From Nitrospinia bacterium (GTDB taxonomy: Bacteria; Nitrospinota; Nitrospinia; Nitrospinales; JAJDAT01), in contig JAJDAT010000030.1 of NCBI GenBank assembly GCA_029261715.1, positions 1 to 64,000 on the forward strand: 64,000 bases of DNA, written 5' to 3'. The position numbers and the translations under genes are program-made. Position 1 is the first letter of the stretch, and every line of letters begins with the position of its first letter. The notes below the pieces were generated by a model. That model had not been told where the DNA came from, made no database searches, and saw only the letters and a list, made by a program, of their open reading frames with translations. This document shows positions 26,015 to 35,352 of this stretch, in pieces.

Positions 26015-27307
26015 TTAATCTTGATCTTCTACTCGAATTTTCACCGCATTTGCATGACCGTCTAAATCTTCTAAATGGGCTAAAATTTGACAGGGATCGG
26101 ACACCGCGCGCAAAGTTTCCTTTGAATATGAAATTATGCTGGTTTTTTTAAGGAAATCATAAACTCCAAGTGGAGATGAGAAGCGAGCCGTCCCACTAGT
26201 TGGCAAAACATGGTTAGGTCCCGCCAAATAATCGCCAATCGCCTCTGGGGTGTAGTGCCCCAAAAATACCGCCCCTGCATTCGTTATTTCCTTAGCCCAT
26301 TTTTCTGGGGACTCCACAGCAAGCTCTAAATGCTCTGGCGCGATCTGATTAGCCAACTTAACTCCTTCAGCAACGTCAGAAACTATAAATATCTGACATT
26401 TATCATTAAGAGACGTTTCAATAATGTTTTTTCTATTTAATGTCTGTTTTTGGCGGTTTAATTCCACTACTACTTGTTCAGCTAAGCCTGAGGAACATGT
26501 TACCAATATAGGAACCGCCTCTTCATCATGTTCCGCTTGTGAAAGTAAATCTGCAGCTACAAAGCTTGATTTGGCGCTCTCATCGGCAACTATTAATATT
26601 TCACTTGGACCGGCTATCATATCTATATCCACAACCCCAAAAACCATGCGTTTGGCCAATGCTACAAATATATTGCCTGGTCCTACTATTTTATCTACTT
26701 TAGGGATCGATTCCGTACCATAAGCCAAAGCGGCTACAGCCTGAGCGCCACCTACCTTATATATGGAATTTACTCCAGCCAGATCTGCCGCAACAAGACA
26801 ATGGGGCCGCACTTCTCCACCAGGGGTAGGGCTTACCATGACAATTTCATCAACTCCCGCCACTTTAGCCGGAATTGCATTCATCAATATTGAAGATGGG
26901 TAAGACGCTTTTCCTCCGGGGACATATATCCCCACCCTTTTCAACGGGCGCACCATTTGCCCTAAAATCACTCCATTTTCTTCGTATTGCCAAGATTCTT
27001 GTCCTTGTCTTTCATGAAACTTCTTTATTTTTTCGGCAGCCAACTTTAACGCTTCTATCTCTTCAGACGAAACAACTTCATAAGCGGCTTTTATTTCCGC
27101 AGGCTGTACCTTTATATCCGCTAGCTCATAACCCGTTTTATCAAACTGGTTTGTATATTTCAGAAGAGCGGAATCACCTTCATTTCTAACATCTTCAATA
27201 ATTTGCCGAACGGTGGCATCATGGGTAGCGTAGTCAACATCTGCTCGGTTGATCAATTCTTCAAGAGCTTTACTGAAACCAGAGTCCGTTTTTTTCCATA
27301 TTTTCAT
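26015..27307 (-). CDS. hisD: histidinol dehydrogenase
   Basis: 430 aa, full length. It oxidises L-histidinol to L-histidine with two NAD+ in the last steps of histidine synthesis, in the cytosol. Blocks: 'RVGIYVPGGKASYPSSILMNAIPAKVAGV', 'YGTESIPKVDKIVGPGNIFVA', the active-site 'LLSQAEHDEEA' and 'AGPNHVLPTSGTARFSSPLGV'. No other his genes are nearby. The upstream DUF2064 gene ends 24 bases before its start on the same strand, so the two are probably cotranscribed. Confidence 0.96.
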   Translation of the reverse strand: MKIWKKTDSGFSKALEELINRADVDYATHDATVRQIIEDVRNEGDSALLKYTNQFDKTGYELADIKVQPAEIKAAYEVVSSEEIEALKLAAEKIKKFHERQGQESWQYEENGVILGQMVRPLKRVGIYVPGGKASYPSSILMNAIPAKVAGVDEIVMVSPTPGGEVRPHCLVAADLAGVNSIYKVGGAQAVAALAYGTESIPKVDKIVGPGNIFVALAKRMVFGVVDIDMIAGPSEILIVADESAKSSFVAADLLSQAEHDEEAVPILVTCSSGLAEQVVVELNRQKQTLNRKNIIETSLNDKCQIFIVSDVAEGVKLANQIAPEHLELAVESPEKWAKEITNAGAVFLGHYTPEAIGDYLAGPNHVLPTSGTARFSSPLGVYDFLKKTSIISYSKETLRAVSDPCQILAHLEDLDGHANAVKIRVEDQD

Positions 27308-27331
27308 TTATTTAACTCGTATCGAATTAGG

Positions 27332-28009
27332 TTAAAGTTCGATTTGTTCTAAAAATTCTAATGTCTCTTTTGGGAAGTCTTGCCCTGAATATGAAAGACA
27401 TTTCACGTGCGTCTTTAATAGGGCTAAGTCTTGGAATTCATCCACATCATACCATACTGGCAATAACTCCAAGCTTGCTCTTGCAATCTGAACTCTCTTC
27501 AATGTCTCGCTAAGAACAGCATCGCTTCCCCAAGGCACGCCTTCAAAAACTTCTATTCTTCCCCTATTCATTCCAATTAAATAGTAACCAGAATCGGCGC
27601 TGGGTCCTATAACAATATCTTTTTCGGAATGAAAAGCCATTCTAATATTCTCTAAAGGTAAAGACGGGCTGTCAGAACCAATGATAACAACCTTTTCATA
27701 ACCTTCATTAAAGCGATCGTCAAAAGCGTTTCTCATTTTTTCTCCCAAATCATTTCCTGATTGAGGAAAAACTGAAATATTTTTCTCTTGCGACACATTA
27801 TCAAAATAAGCCAGGTCTTCTTCAGGAAACCCTGCAATAAAATGATCTGATTCTACAATTCTCGAAATTTTTTCTATACTGTCGTTAAGAAAACGAGTAT
27901 ATAGTTTAAGAATTGTTTCTTGTGGCAACTTTGGATTCAGCCTTGTTTTTACTTTTCCTATCCGCGGCGTCCGAGCAAACAATACTAAAGCGTTAGATTT
28001 TTTTTTCAT
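27332..28009 (-). CDS. DUF2064/TIGR04282-type nucleotidyl- or glycosyltransferase
   Basis: 225 aa, GT-A-like fold. 'LVLFARTPRIGKVKTRLNP' is the nucleotide-binding start typical of this family, followed by 'GNDLGEKMRNAFDDRF', 'KVVIIGSDSPSLPLENI' with the metal-binding D-S-D equivalent, 'DIVIGPSADSGYYLIGMNR' and 'YDVDEFQDLALL'. Homologues are annotated as arsenosugar-biosynthesis glycosyltransferases; no arsenic genes are next to it, so the substrate is open. Divergent from the PAP2 gene and upstream of hisD. Confidence 0.85.
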   Translation of the reverse strand: MKKKSNALVLFARTPRIGKVKTRLNPKLPQETILKLYTRFLNDSIEKISRIVESDHFIAGFPEEDLAYFDNVSQEKNISVFPQSGNDLGEKMRNAFDDRFNEGYEKVVIIGSDSPSLPLENIRMAFHSEKDIVIGPSADSGYYLIGMNRGRIEVFEGVPWGSDAVLSETLKRVQIARASLELLPVWYDVDEFQDLALLKTHVKCLSYSGQDFPKETLEFLEQIEL

Positions 28010-28081
28010 GACAATTTCCGTCGTTATCCCTTCTAATTCAATTCTTATCTTTCCTTATCCTCTAACTCTCGGAGGCTTTCA

Positions 28082-28621
28082 ATTCTTACCGACCTTGACG
28101 TAGAATTATTCCACTGGATTTATAGCCTAATTCAAAGCGAGGCATCTCATAAACTATTGGAATCTGTATCTAATCCAAGAAATTTTATCTTTGTTGGGGT
28201 ACTATGCATTCTATCTTTAATAATATTTGAAAAAAGGCGCGGTTTAGTTTTAATAGTCGTCTTATCGAGCGGAGTGGCGTTCAACGACGCTGTTTGCCAT
28301 AACATCTTAAAACCTTTGATCGCTCGCCCCAGACCGTGCCAAACTATTGACTTAAATAAACCCGGCTTGCGATGTTCACATAATTTTTCCTTTCCATCAA
28401 ACCATGCGGGAAACTCGTTTACAGCGGCGACTATGCTTAGTCTTCGGTTTCCTTTAGTTTCTATCCCCGTATACGGGCTAGCTATCACCGTCGGTTTTTC
28501 TAGAATCCATCTTGGCTTGCACTATCCATTGGATATCTTAGGCGGAGCCTTTGTTGGAGGTTTGATGGGTTGGTTTTTCTTCCTTATCTATAGGAAAACA
28601 ATTTCAGCCGCGCAATTGTAA
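28082..28621 (+). CDS. PAP2-superfamily membrane phosphatase (probable ATT start)
   Basis: 179 aa if translation starts at ATT 28082. The phosphatase motif is complete: K-x6-RP in 'LKPLIARPRPC', 'FPSNHAGN' (PSNH instead of PSGH) and 'SRIHLGLHYPLD' (SR-x5-H-x3-D). The first canonical start in frame is a TTG at 28157, but the frame upstream reads 'LTDLDVELFHWIYSLIQSE', the standard PAP2 first helix, and GGAGG at 28071-28075 sits six bases before the ATT; no ATG, GTG or TTG exists there. It likely dephosphorylates undecaprenyl pyrophosphate or a lipid A intermediate, in keeping with the heptosyltransferase gene 9 bases downstream. Confidence 0.85.
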   Translation: MLTDLDVELFHWIYSLIQSEASHKLLESVSNPRNFIFVGVLCILSLIIFEKRRGLVLIVVLSSGVAFNDAVCHNILKPLIARPRPCQTIDLNKPGLRCSHNFSFPSNHAGNSFTAATMLSLRFPLVSIPVYGLAITVGFSRIHLGLHYPLDILGGAFVGGLMGWFFFLIYRKTISAAQL

Positions 28622-28630
28622 CAAAGTTTC

Positions 28631-29716
28631 ATGCTAGAAACCCCACAAAGAATTTTGATAGTAAAGCTAGGCTCCATAGGCGATATTGTTCACACGCTTC
28701 CAGTCTTGCGTACGCTTAGATCCCGCTTTCCAAAAGCTTTCATCGCCTGGGCCGTAGAAGAAAAGTTAGCCGACCTATTATATGGAAATGCCGACTTGGA
28801 TGAAGTTATCATTATTTCAACAAAGCGGTGGCGTAAAAACCTGAACCTTGCAACATTTTCAGAAGTAATGGAAACTGTTCGCAACCTGCGTGAAAAGTCT
28901 TTCGATATAGTTTTAGATTTCCAAGGATTGATCAAAAGCGGCGTTGTATCTTTTCTAACCGGAGCAAAAAGCAGAGCTGGTTTTTCTAGAGGGGATTGTC
29001 GCGAAAAAGCAAACGCCCTATTTACAAATCGAAAAGCCAGGCCATTTATTAAAACAGGTCATGTTGTAGATAAAAACTTATCTCTTTTAAAAAAGTTTCA
29101 AATCGAAAAGTTTGAAACTGAATTTTCTCTTAAAGCGTCACCAGAAGCCGAAGCTTCTGTTAATCATTTTTGCGATAATCATGCCGACTTTTTCCAAAAA
29201 CCCATTGCCGCGGTGAATCCTGGAGTTGGTTTTCCAACAAAACAATGGGCTCTGGACCGCTTCGCAAAAATTGCCGATCGAGTTTTTCGCGAACTGAATT
29301 TAAATATTCTGCTAACGTGGGGGCCTGGCGAAAAAGAAAAAGTCGAAGAGATTGCATCCCAAATGAAAGAAAAGTGTCTAATAGCTCCTCCAACCACAAT
29401 TCTAGAATCTATCGCTCTCTATGAAAAACTCGACCTTTTCATCGGAGGGGACACTGGTCCCCTACATATTTGCGCAGCGTTAGGAGTTCCCACAGTTTCA
29501 ATTTTTGGGCCGACAGACCCAGGAAGAAACGGAGCTTATGGTCCTGGGCATACAACCGCCTTTAAAAAGTTATCTTGTAGCTTTTGTTACAAAAGGAAAT
29601 GCCCTACTCAAAATGAATGTATGATTGAATTAAAAGAAGAGGAAGTGTTTGAAGCTATTTTAAAAAATAATTATAATGCCTCAGTCAAACCTAACTCCAA
29701 AAAAGGAACTATATAA
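28631..29716 (+). CDS. waaC: lipopolysaccharide heptosyltransferase I-like GT9 glycosyltransferase
   Basis: 361 aa. 'ILIVKLGSIGDIVHTLPVLRTLR' opens the first Rossmann domain; 'DIVLDFQGLIKSGVVSFLTGAKSRAGF' and the donor-site 'LFIGGDTGPLHICAALGVPTVSIFGPTDPGRNGAYG' are diagnostic of ADP-heptose transferases. It adds heptose to Kdo in the LPS inner core on the cytoplasmic face. An extra 'CSFCYKRKCPTQNEC' stretch near residue 315-330 has four cysteines. It follows the PAP2 gene and its stop shares one base with the next start. Confidence 0.9.
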   Translation: MLETPQRILIVKLGSIGDIVHTLPVLRTLRSRFPKAFIAWAVEEKLADLLYGNADLDEVIIISTKRWRKNLNLATFSEVMETVRNLREKSFDIVLDFQGLIKSGVVSFLTGAKSRAGFSRGDCREKANALFTNRKARPFIKTGHVVDKNLSLLKKFQIEKFETEFSLKASPEAEASVNHFCDNHADFFQKPIAAVNPGVGFPTKQWALDRFAKIADRVFRELNLNILLTWGPGEKEKVEEIASQMKEKCLIAPPTTILESIALYEKLDLFIGGDTGPLHICAALGVPTVSIFGPTDPGRNGAYGPGHTTAFKKLSCSFCYKRKCPTQNECMIELKEEEVFEAILKNNYNASVKPNSKKGTI

Positions 29717-29898
29717 TGGCGTTCGATAAAGAATTACTAGAAATTTTAGCTTGTCCTAAATGTAAAAAGGAGCTTTGCTTAAATTCTAAGGAAGACAGTT
29801 TAGTCTGCAAACACTGCAAAATAGTTTATGAGATTCGAGACGGTATCCCAATTCTGCTGGTCGACCAAGCCGCGAAACTGTCAAACCTTAACGAATAA
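29716..29898 (+). CDS. Trm112-family zinc-ribbon protein
   Basis: 60 aa: 'LLEILACPKCKKEL', 'LVCKHCKIVYEIRDGIPILL', the usual Trm112 layout with two CxxC pairs. Bacterial members are stand-alone partners or activators of methyltransferases, and are often encoded in lipid A or LPS clusters as here. It starts on the last base of the waaC stop, so it is translationally coupled. Confidence 0.92.
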   Translation: MAFDKELLEILACPKCKKELCLNSKEDSLVCKHCKIVYEIRDGIPILLVDQAAKLSNLNE

Positions 29899-29953
29899 AA
29901 CGGTTAATTTGCCTTATTTTACCTTGTAGGCAAATTTTTCTAAATTCAATCTA

Positions 29954-31015
29954 ATGATAAAAAAGCTCAAAGGTCTTCTTTGGAAAGTTTTGGGAACCTT
30001 TTTAGCAAAAAATCTTCCGCCATCTAGCGCTCCCTTTAGTCCCAATAAAATAAGTTCTATTTTAACGATTAGACCAGATCGTCTAGGCGATGTCGTTTTA
30101 TCGACACCCGTTTATGCATCTATAAAAAAATCGTTTCCAAATATTAAATTAACCGTCTTAGTCAAAAAAGGGCAAAGTGAGATTCTATTAGAAAACCCTT
30201 ACATCGACGAAATAATTGTCTTCGACCCAAAAAATATTTTAAAAACTCTTAAGACCCTGAGATCAAAAAAATATGACCTAGCAATCGTTTTGAATTTAGT
30301 CTTTAGTTCAACGGCGGTATTCTTTGCGCTTCTTTCTAAAGCCCCCTGGAGAGCTGGATACGATACACCTCAAGGTAGAGATTTTTTTAACCTCATTGTC
30401 CCCAAAAAAAACAAATTATTACATGAAACCCAACACAATTTAGACATCCTGAGATTCTTACAATTCCCTATAATTGAGGAGTCGCCTAAATTATTTATTG
30501 AAGAAAAAGCAAAAAAATACGTCGAAAATTTAATCTCAGACAAAGTTCATTTTCCTGACAGACCATTAATTCTGATAAAACCTGGAACGCGCGTCTTAAA
30601 ATGGGGCTGGGAAATAGATAATTTTAAAGAAGTGATCAAACAATTAGTGGAATCTGAACAAGCTGAAGTATTTATCTTACAAGGTCCCGGTGAAGAAAGT
30701 TTAATTTCAAAGTTTACTGAGCCTTCTAACGCCTACGGCACGATTGTACCGCCACTTTCTATTATCCAATTGGCTTACTTAATTCAACGCTCTAAATTAT
30801 TAGTATGCAATCATACAGGGATAATGCATTTAGCTTCCGCAACTCAAACCCCATCTCTAATTATTTTCAAACATGGTGAAATAGATCGATGGGGTCCCAT
30901 TTGCAACAAACACATCATTTTGGAAGAACGAAATAGAGATAATCTTTCTCCCACTATCGTTATAGAAAATATTCAACGATTATTAAACTCGAGTGATACT
31001 GCAAAACAAAATTAA
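29954..31015 (+). CDS. GT9-family glycosyltransferase (heptosyltransferase II/III-like)
   Basis: 353 aa. 'ILTIRPDRLGDVVLSTPVYASIKKSFP' and 'LLVCNHTGIMHLASATQTPSLIIFKHGEIDRWGP' are the two GT9 domain signatures; 'LIKPGTRVLKWGWEIDNFKEV' lies between. It probably extends the LPS core with a second heptose or similar sugar. Cotranscribed with waaC and the Trm112 gene (55-base gap). The acceptor specificity cannot be set from sequence alone. Confidence 0.87.
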   Translation: MIKKLKGLLWKVLGTFLAKNLPPSSAPFSPNKISSILTIRPDRLGDVVLSTPVYASIKKSFPNIKLTVLVKKGQSEILLENPYIDEIIVFDPKNILKTLKTLRSKKYDLAIVLNLVFSSTAVFFALLSKAPWRAGYDTPQGRDFFNLIVPKKNKLLHETQHNLDILRFLQFPIIEESPKLFIEEKAKKYVENLISDKVHFPDRPLILIKPGTRVLKWGWEIDNFKEVIKQLVESEQAEVFILQGPGEESLISKFTEPSNAYGTIVPPLSIIQLAYLIQRSKLLVCNHTGIMHLASATQTPSLIIFKHGEIDRWGPICNKHIILEERNRDNLSPTIVIENIQRLLNSSDTAKQN

Positions 31016-31078
31016 AAATCGCTGAACACGAAAACCTTATTAGCCATATCTACCGCACTAAATGAGAAAGGACAGAGC

Positions 31079-32590
31079 ATGGGAGCTAACAACACCTCAA
31101 CTCAACCAAAAGGAATTGGAACCAAAGGACTAATTTTTGAAGAGTCCCTCTTATTCGAGTTAAGTTCTCATGGAAGAAAAGCTTATTCTCTTCCCTCACT
31201 TGACGTTCCCGATGTCGATATAAAATCAATACTACCGCAAGCAGAAATACGCGATGAAATCAAAGATTTTCCTGAGCTTTCGGAGTTAGATGTAGTTAGA
31301 CATTACACACGGCTTTCTCAATGGAACTTTAGCATTGAAACCAATTTCTATCCTCTTGGTTCATGCACTATGAAATACAACCCAAAAATAAACGATCAAA
31401 TGGCTCAACTGCCTCAATTTAGTCAACACCACCCTGCAACTCCGGAACCACTTTCTCAAGGCAGTCTAGAATTGATGCACGACCTTCAAGAGTTTTTGAA
31501 GGAAATTAGCGGCATGGATAGCGTGTGCTTACAACCTGCCGCTGGCGCCCAAGGAGAACTGGCAGGTATGTTGATGATCCACGCTTGGCATCAATCGAAA
31601 GGAGCTCAACGTAAAAAAGTACTGCTCCCTGATTCGGCGCATGGCACTAACCCAGCTAGTTCAGCCCTGTGCGGTTACCAAGTAATTTCGATTCCTTCCA
31701 ACTCTAATGGGTTTATCGACTTGGAGGTTCTTGAAAGCGTTATGGATGAAGAAGTCGCCGGCATTATGTTGACTAATCCCAACACGCTTGGAAAGTTTGA
31801 AAAAGATATTCTTCAAATCACCGACATCGTTCATAAAAAAGGCGGACTTGTTTATTGTGACGGCGCCAACCTAAACGCGATTATGGGAATGACAAAGATG
31901 GGTGAAATGGGAATTGACGTCATGCATTTTAATTTGCACAAAACGTTTTCTACTCCGCATGGAGGGGGAGGCCCTGGCGCAGGTCCTGTTGGAGTCAAAA
32001 AAATATTAGAACCCTTTTTACCAGTTCCAGTCATAGAAAAAAAAGATACCAGCTTCCATCTCAACTATGAGCGTCCTCAATCGATTGGAAAACTAAAAGC
32101 ATTTTATGGCAACTTTGGCATTCTATTACGAGCCTATGTTTACATCCTATCTCTCGGGAAAAAAGGAATTAAGCAAGCTTGCCAAATGGCTGTCCTAAAC
32201 GCAAACTACATTCGCTCACATCTAGAAGGAACTTACCACCAACCTTATCCTGGCGATTCCCTACATGAATGTATTTTCTCCGATAAAAATCTCCAATCAA
32301 CCGGAGTAAAAACTCTCGATATAGCAAAAGCCTTGATTGATTATGGGATTCATCCGCCTACAGTCTATTTTCCGCTAATAGCCAAAGGGGCGATTATGAT
32401 TGAACCTACAGAAACAGAATCCAAGGAGACCTTAGATCTATTTATTAAGGCAATGAAAGAAATTGCAGAAAACGCCACTAAAGACCCCGAAAGTTTTCAC
32501 AACGCGCCAACAATGCCCAAGGTGTCTCGACTAGACGAAACGCAGGCCGCAAGAAAACCCGTTCTCAGGTGGCTACCTGCGAACAATTAA
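31079..32590 (+). CDS. gcvPB: glycine dehydrogenase (decarboxylating) subunit 2
   Basis: 503 aa, the usual size of the beta half of split P-protein. It decarboxylates glycine with pyridoxal phosphate as part of the glycine cleavage system. The PLP lysine is in 'VMHFNLHKTFSTPHGGGGPGAGPVGV'; 'SIETNFYPLGSCTMKYNPK', 'LQPAAGAQGELAGMLMI' and 'LPDSAHGTNPASSA' are further signatures. The ATG at 31079 has AAAGGA eight bases upstream. No gcvPA, gcvT or gcvH lie next to it. No glycine riboswitch is visible in the 63-base leader. Confidence 0.95.
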   Translation: MGANNTSTQPKGIGTKGLIFEESLLFELSSHGRKAYSLPSLDVPDVDIKSILPQAEIRDEIKDFPELSELDVVRHYTRLSQWNFSIETNFYPLGSCTMKYNPKINDQMAQLPQFSQHHPATPEPLSQGSLELMHDLQEFLKEISGMDSVCLQPAAGAQGELAGMLMIHAWHQSKGAQRKKVLLPDSAHGTNPASSALCGYQVISIPSNSNGFIDLEVLESVMDEEVAGIMLTNPNTLGKFEKDILQITDIVHKKGGLVYCDGANLNAIMGMTKMGEMGIDVMHFNLHKTFSTPHGGGGPGAGPVGVKKILEPFLPVPVIEKKDTSFHLNYERPQSIGKLKAFYGNFGILLRAYVYILSLGKKGIKQACQMAVLNANYIRSHLEGTYHQPYPGDSLHECIFSDKNLQSTGVKTLDIAKALIDYGIHPPTVYFPLIAKGAIMIEPTETESKETLDLFIKAMKEIAENATKDPESFHNAPTMPKVSRLDETQAARKPVLRWLPANN

Positions 32591-32650
32591 TTCAAGACTC
32601 GATTCGAAACAAATCTACTTAATACCAAATCATTCACAATCAAAACCAAA

Positions 32651-33592
32651 ATTATTAAAACTTCTTTTTATTTTAAATTAGCGACTTGGGCGCTTTTTTC
32701 CGTTTCTATATTTAGCTTAGCCGGGAGGTGGCAGTGGAGCGCTGAGTTGGCCTCACATTTTAAACTTCAATACTTTTTTCTGGCTTTAGGGCTTTTTATT
32801 TTTTATTTAGGATGCCGAAACTTTAAATATATCGCGTTTAACTTTGTAATCTTATTAATAAATGCATATGACATTGCCCCTCTTTTCGCCCAAAATGAAA
32901 CTTCTGCAACAAGCGGTCAAAAACTAACAATAGTTCAATTTAATCGATATATAACTAGCCTCCAAGACGACAAAGTTTTTCAGTGGCTATCTAACAAAGA
33001 AAATGAATTCGATATTGTATTGATTCAGGAAATTGCTCCAAGCTTTGTTCAAGAACTTAAAAGCCTTGCGCCAACATACCCATATCAATATATCACTCCA
33101 AAGAAAGGTAGCTTTGGCCAAGCCCTTCTCAGCAAAAAAGAAATTATCGTCGACAAACCCACGTCATCAGATAAACCTAGTTTTCATTTAGCCGCAAAAA
33201 TCCGTATTTCTCAAACCAACAGCCTTAAGCTTTATGGCATCCATATAATGTCGCCGGAATTTCCAAAAGGAGCGATAAGCCGTAACTCTCAACTTAAAAT
33301 AATTGGGGAATCTATCTCTAACGATCCCTCAAAAACAAAAATAGCTATGGGGGATTTTAATGTTACTCCCTACTCTTACTATTTTTCTCGATTTGAAAAA
33401 ACAATTGGGCTAAAAAACACGATGACAGGTTTTGGGCCTCAAAATTCATGGCCGAGCTTATCTCCTCTTGATATTTTTCGGATACCTATTGACCATGTTT
33501 TTGTTTCAAAAAACATTCAAGTTATAGATAGGAAAATCGGCCCTAATTTGGGGTCGGATCATTTCCCTGTAATCGTAAAATTATCTCTATAG
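32651..33592 (+). CDS. endonuclease/exonuclease/phosphatase-family membrane protein (start uncertain)
   Basis: The catalytic domain (from about 'QKLTIVQFNRYITS') has 'FDIVLIQEIAP', 'KIAMGDFNVTPYSYYFS', 'IDHVFVSKNI' and 'LGSDHFPVIVKL', the four EEP active-site blocks, facing the periplasm after N-terminal helices. A TTG at 32747 is the first ordinary start, but the frame upstream continues as 'ATWALFSVSIFSLAGRWQW', a first membrane helix typical of this subfamily. Back to the gcvPB stop there is no ATG, GTG or TTG; ATT at 32651 or 32654 is offered as a guess, without a ribosome site. Possible role in lipid or nucleic acid phosphodiester cleavage. Confidence 0.75.
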   Translation: MIKTSFYFKLATWALFSVSIFSLAGRWQWSAELASHFKLQYFFLALGLFIFYLGCRNFKYIAFNFVILLINAYDIAPLFAQNETSATSGQKLTIVQFNRYITSLQDDKVFQWLSNKENEFDIVLIQEIAPSFVQELKSLAPTYPYQYITPKKGSFGQALLSKKEIIVDKPTSSDKPSFHLAAKIRISQTNSLKLYGIHIMSPEFPKGAISRNSQLKIIGESISNDPSKTKIAMGDFNVTPYSYYFSRFEKTIGLKNTMTGFGPQNSWPSLSPLDIFRIPIDHVFVSKNIQVIDRKIGPNLGSDHFPVIVKLSL

Positions 33593-33618
33593 AAATAATC
33601 TCATTATTCAAAAAAAAA

Positions 33619-35316
33619 TTAGCGCAATCTGTTAAAAACCGCTAAAACTTCTTGCAACCTAGGAAGCGATAAACGGCCATTATTGAATGGAGTTAAATAC
33701 TCAAAACCGCTTTCGAAAATTTTCTCAAAAACAAGATTACCTCCAACTGTATTGGATTTAGCGCCATCTAATAACTCTGTTTTTAATTTCTTTAATATCC
33801 AGCCACACGCTTCTAGTTGACCAACCTCGCTTAATTGTTCTAAATATCGAGTATCAATTCGGTTAGTCCCCAAATCCAGATAATCTAAACCGCGAGCGTC
33901 GATAGCGTTTTCTTTTTTACCTCTAAAAAATGTGAGTTGTTGTGCGTCAAACTTCCGAGATGGCGCTTTTGGGAATATGCCAAAACTTTCATTTTTTCTA
34001 TCATTAGGAAATTCTTCAAAAATTTGCTTAGCTTTTTTTGTGACTAAACGCGGCAAATAAACATCCATTGCAATTATGCAATCGGCGCATTGAAAGTAAT
34101 CGCCGCTTCCCCCCATAACTAGAATAGTACTAACTCCATAGTCGTTAAATAGCTCTTCCATACGGTCGATAAAAGGAGTAATCGGTTCCTTCTCTGAACG
34201 AATCAGCTGTTGCATTCGAGAATCACGAATCATAAAATTAGCGGCGCAAGTATCTTCATCCATCAAAATAAGCTTACAACCGGCTTCCATCGCCTCTAAA
34301 ATATTTGCCGCCTGCGAAGTAGAACCGCTGGCAGAAACTGTTGAAAATTCTTTTGTCGATTCAATGGAAGGAAGATTATTCATAAATCCCGAAACGTCGA
34401 TTTTTTTAACCGGTCGGCCATCCTCAGCTCGTATCTTGACAGCATTTCCAATTGTCGCCACACACTCTCTTCCATCCCCCGGAATATGTGGATAAACAGC
34501 CTCTTGAATAGCTTTCAATAAAGCGCTCTTTCCGTGAAACCCACCGCCCACAATCAGAGTCGACCCACTTTTTATTGACATCCCCCTAACCTTTCCCGCA
34601 TGAGGCAATTCGACTTCTGCAAAAAAGTCTTCAGAAGCGCGAAACTGAACGACTCCCTTAAGCAAAGGCTTTTCGGAAATACCAGAAGCTCTCGGTAAAA
34701 TGGACCCATCCGCGATAAAAGCTGCCCACTCGTTTTTCTCTAATAATTGGGAAAGGTAGTTATAATCTTCTAATACATGGAGATGTTTGTTAATTTCATT
34801 TAGATCCAACGACGTGGCCAACAAAGCCTTTTCAAATAAAAGGGGAACAGTTTCGGAAAACAACCGAGCGCATTCTTTTCCCAAAATATTCCTTCCCTCG
34901 CCAGGCAACCCTACAAAAAAAATAACTTGTAACGCCCCTTGATTTATCAGAACAGCGTTTCTTTTTAAAATTTTTTGGCTGGGTTGATATATTTCAACAA
35001 CTCCGCTTTTACCCGACCCTCCACTTGATCTTATTAAAAGATTTAATTGATCATAAAACTTACGTAACAAGAAATCTTCTAGGCCTAGTCTACGTTCTGG
35101 AGTTTCAAACAGTTCTTTAGAAAATCCGGCTTCTATCAAATCAAATTGAACGGATAATCTACTCGGTTGGGCAAAGGGGTCTCCTTGCACATGCTCAAAA
35201 GTTAATTGAAACAATCCATAATTAAACGTTTGTTTTTGGAGTTGTTTATAAGACTTATATCCTCGACCATCTAGATCAATTAAAATCTTATTAAGAGCTT
35301 TAGGAGCTTCAATCAT
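33619..35316 (-). CDS. ABC-class ATPase (COG3044/PF09818 family)
   Basis: 565 aa, cytosolic. Typical N-terminal half ('ALNKILIDLDGRGYKSYKQLQ', 'FQLTFEHVQGDPFAQPSRL') and a P-loop 'LIVGGGFHGKSALLKAI' at about residue 255; Walker B is 'KLILMDEDTCAANFM'. 'SASGSTSQAANILEAMEAG' is the ABC-like signature region. The biochemical role of this family is not established to my knowledge. It is 36 bases downstream of an unusual radical SAM gene on the same strand, and the pairing may be functional. Confidence 0.88.
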   Translation of the reverse strand: MIEAPKALNKILIDLDGRGYKSYKQLQKQTFNYGLFQLTFEHVQGDPFAQPSRLSVQFDLIEAGFSKELFETPERRLGLEDFLLRKFYDQLNLLIRSSGGSGKSGVVEIYQPSQKILKRNAVLINQGALQVIFFVGLPGEGRNILGKECARLFSETVPLLFEKALLATSLDLNEINKHLHVLEDYNYLSQLLEKNEWAAFIADGSILPRASGISEKPLLKGVVQFRASEDFFAEVELPHAGKVRGMSIKSGSTLIVGGGFHGKSALLKAIQEAVYPHIPGDGRECVATIGNAVKIRAEDGRPVKKIDVSGFMNNLPSIESTKEFSTVSASGSTSQAANILEAMEAGCKLILMDEDTCAANFMIRDSRMQQLIRSEKEPITPFIDRMEELFNDYGVSTILVMGGSGDYFQCADCIIAMDVYLPRLVTKKAKQIFEEFPNDRKNESFGIFPKAPSRKFDAQQLTFFRGKKENAIDARGLDYLDLGTNRIDTRYLEQLSEVGQLEACGWILKKLKTELLDGAKSNTVGGNLVFEKIFESGFEYLTPFNNGRLSLPRLQEVLAVFNRLR

Positions 35317-35352
35317 AGTCGTATTTAATAAAACAGTTTAGGAGAGTAAACT

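Noticed and set aside
31016-31078. Glycine riboswitch before gcvPB
   Set aside because: The gap is only 63 bases and lacks the conserved core.
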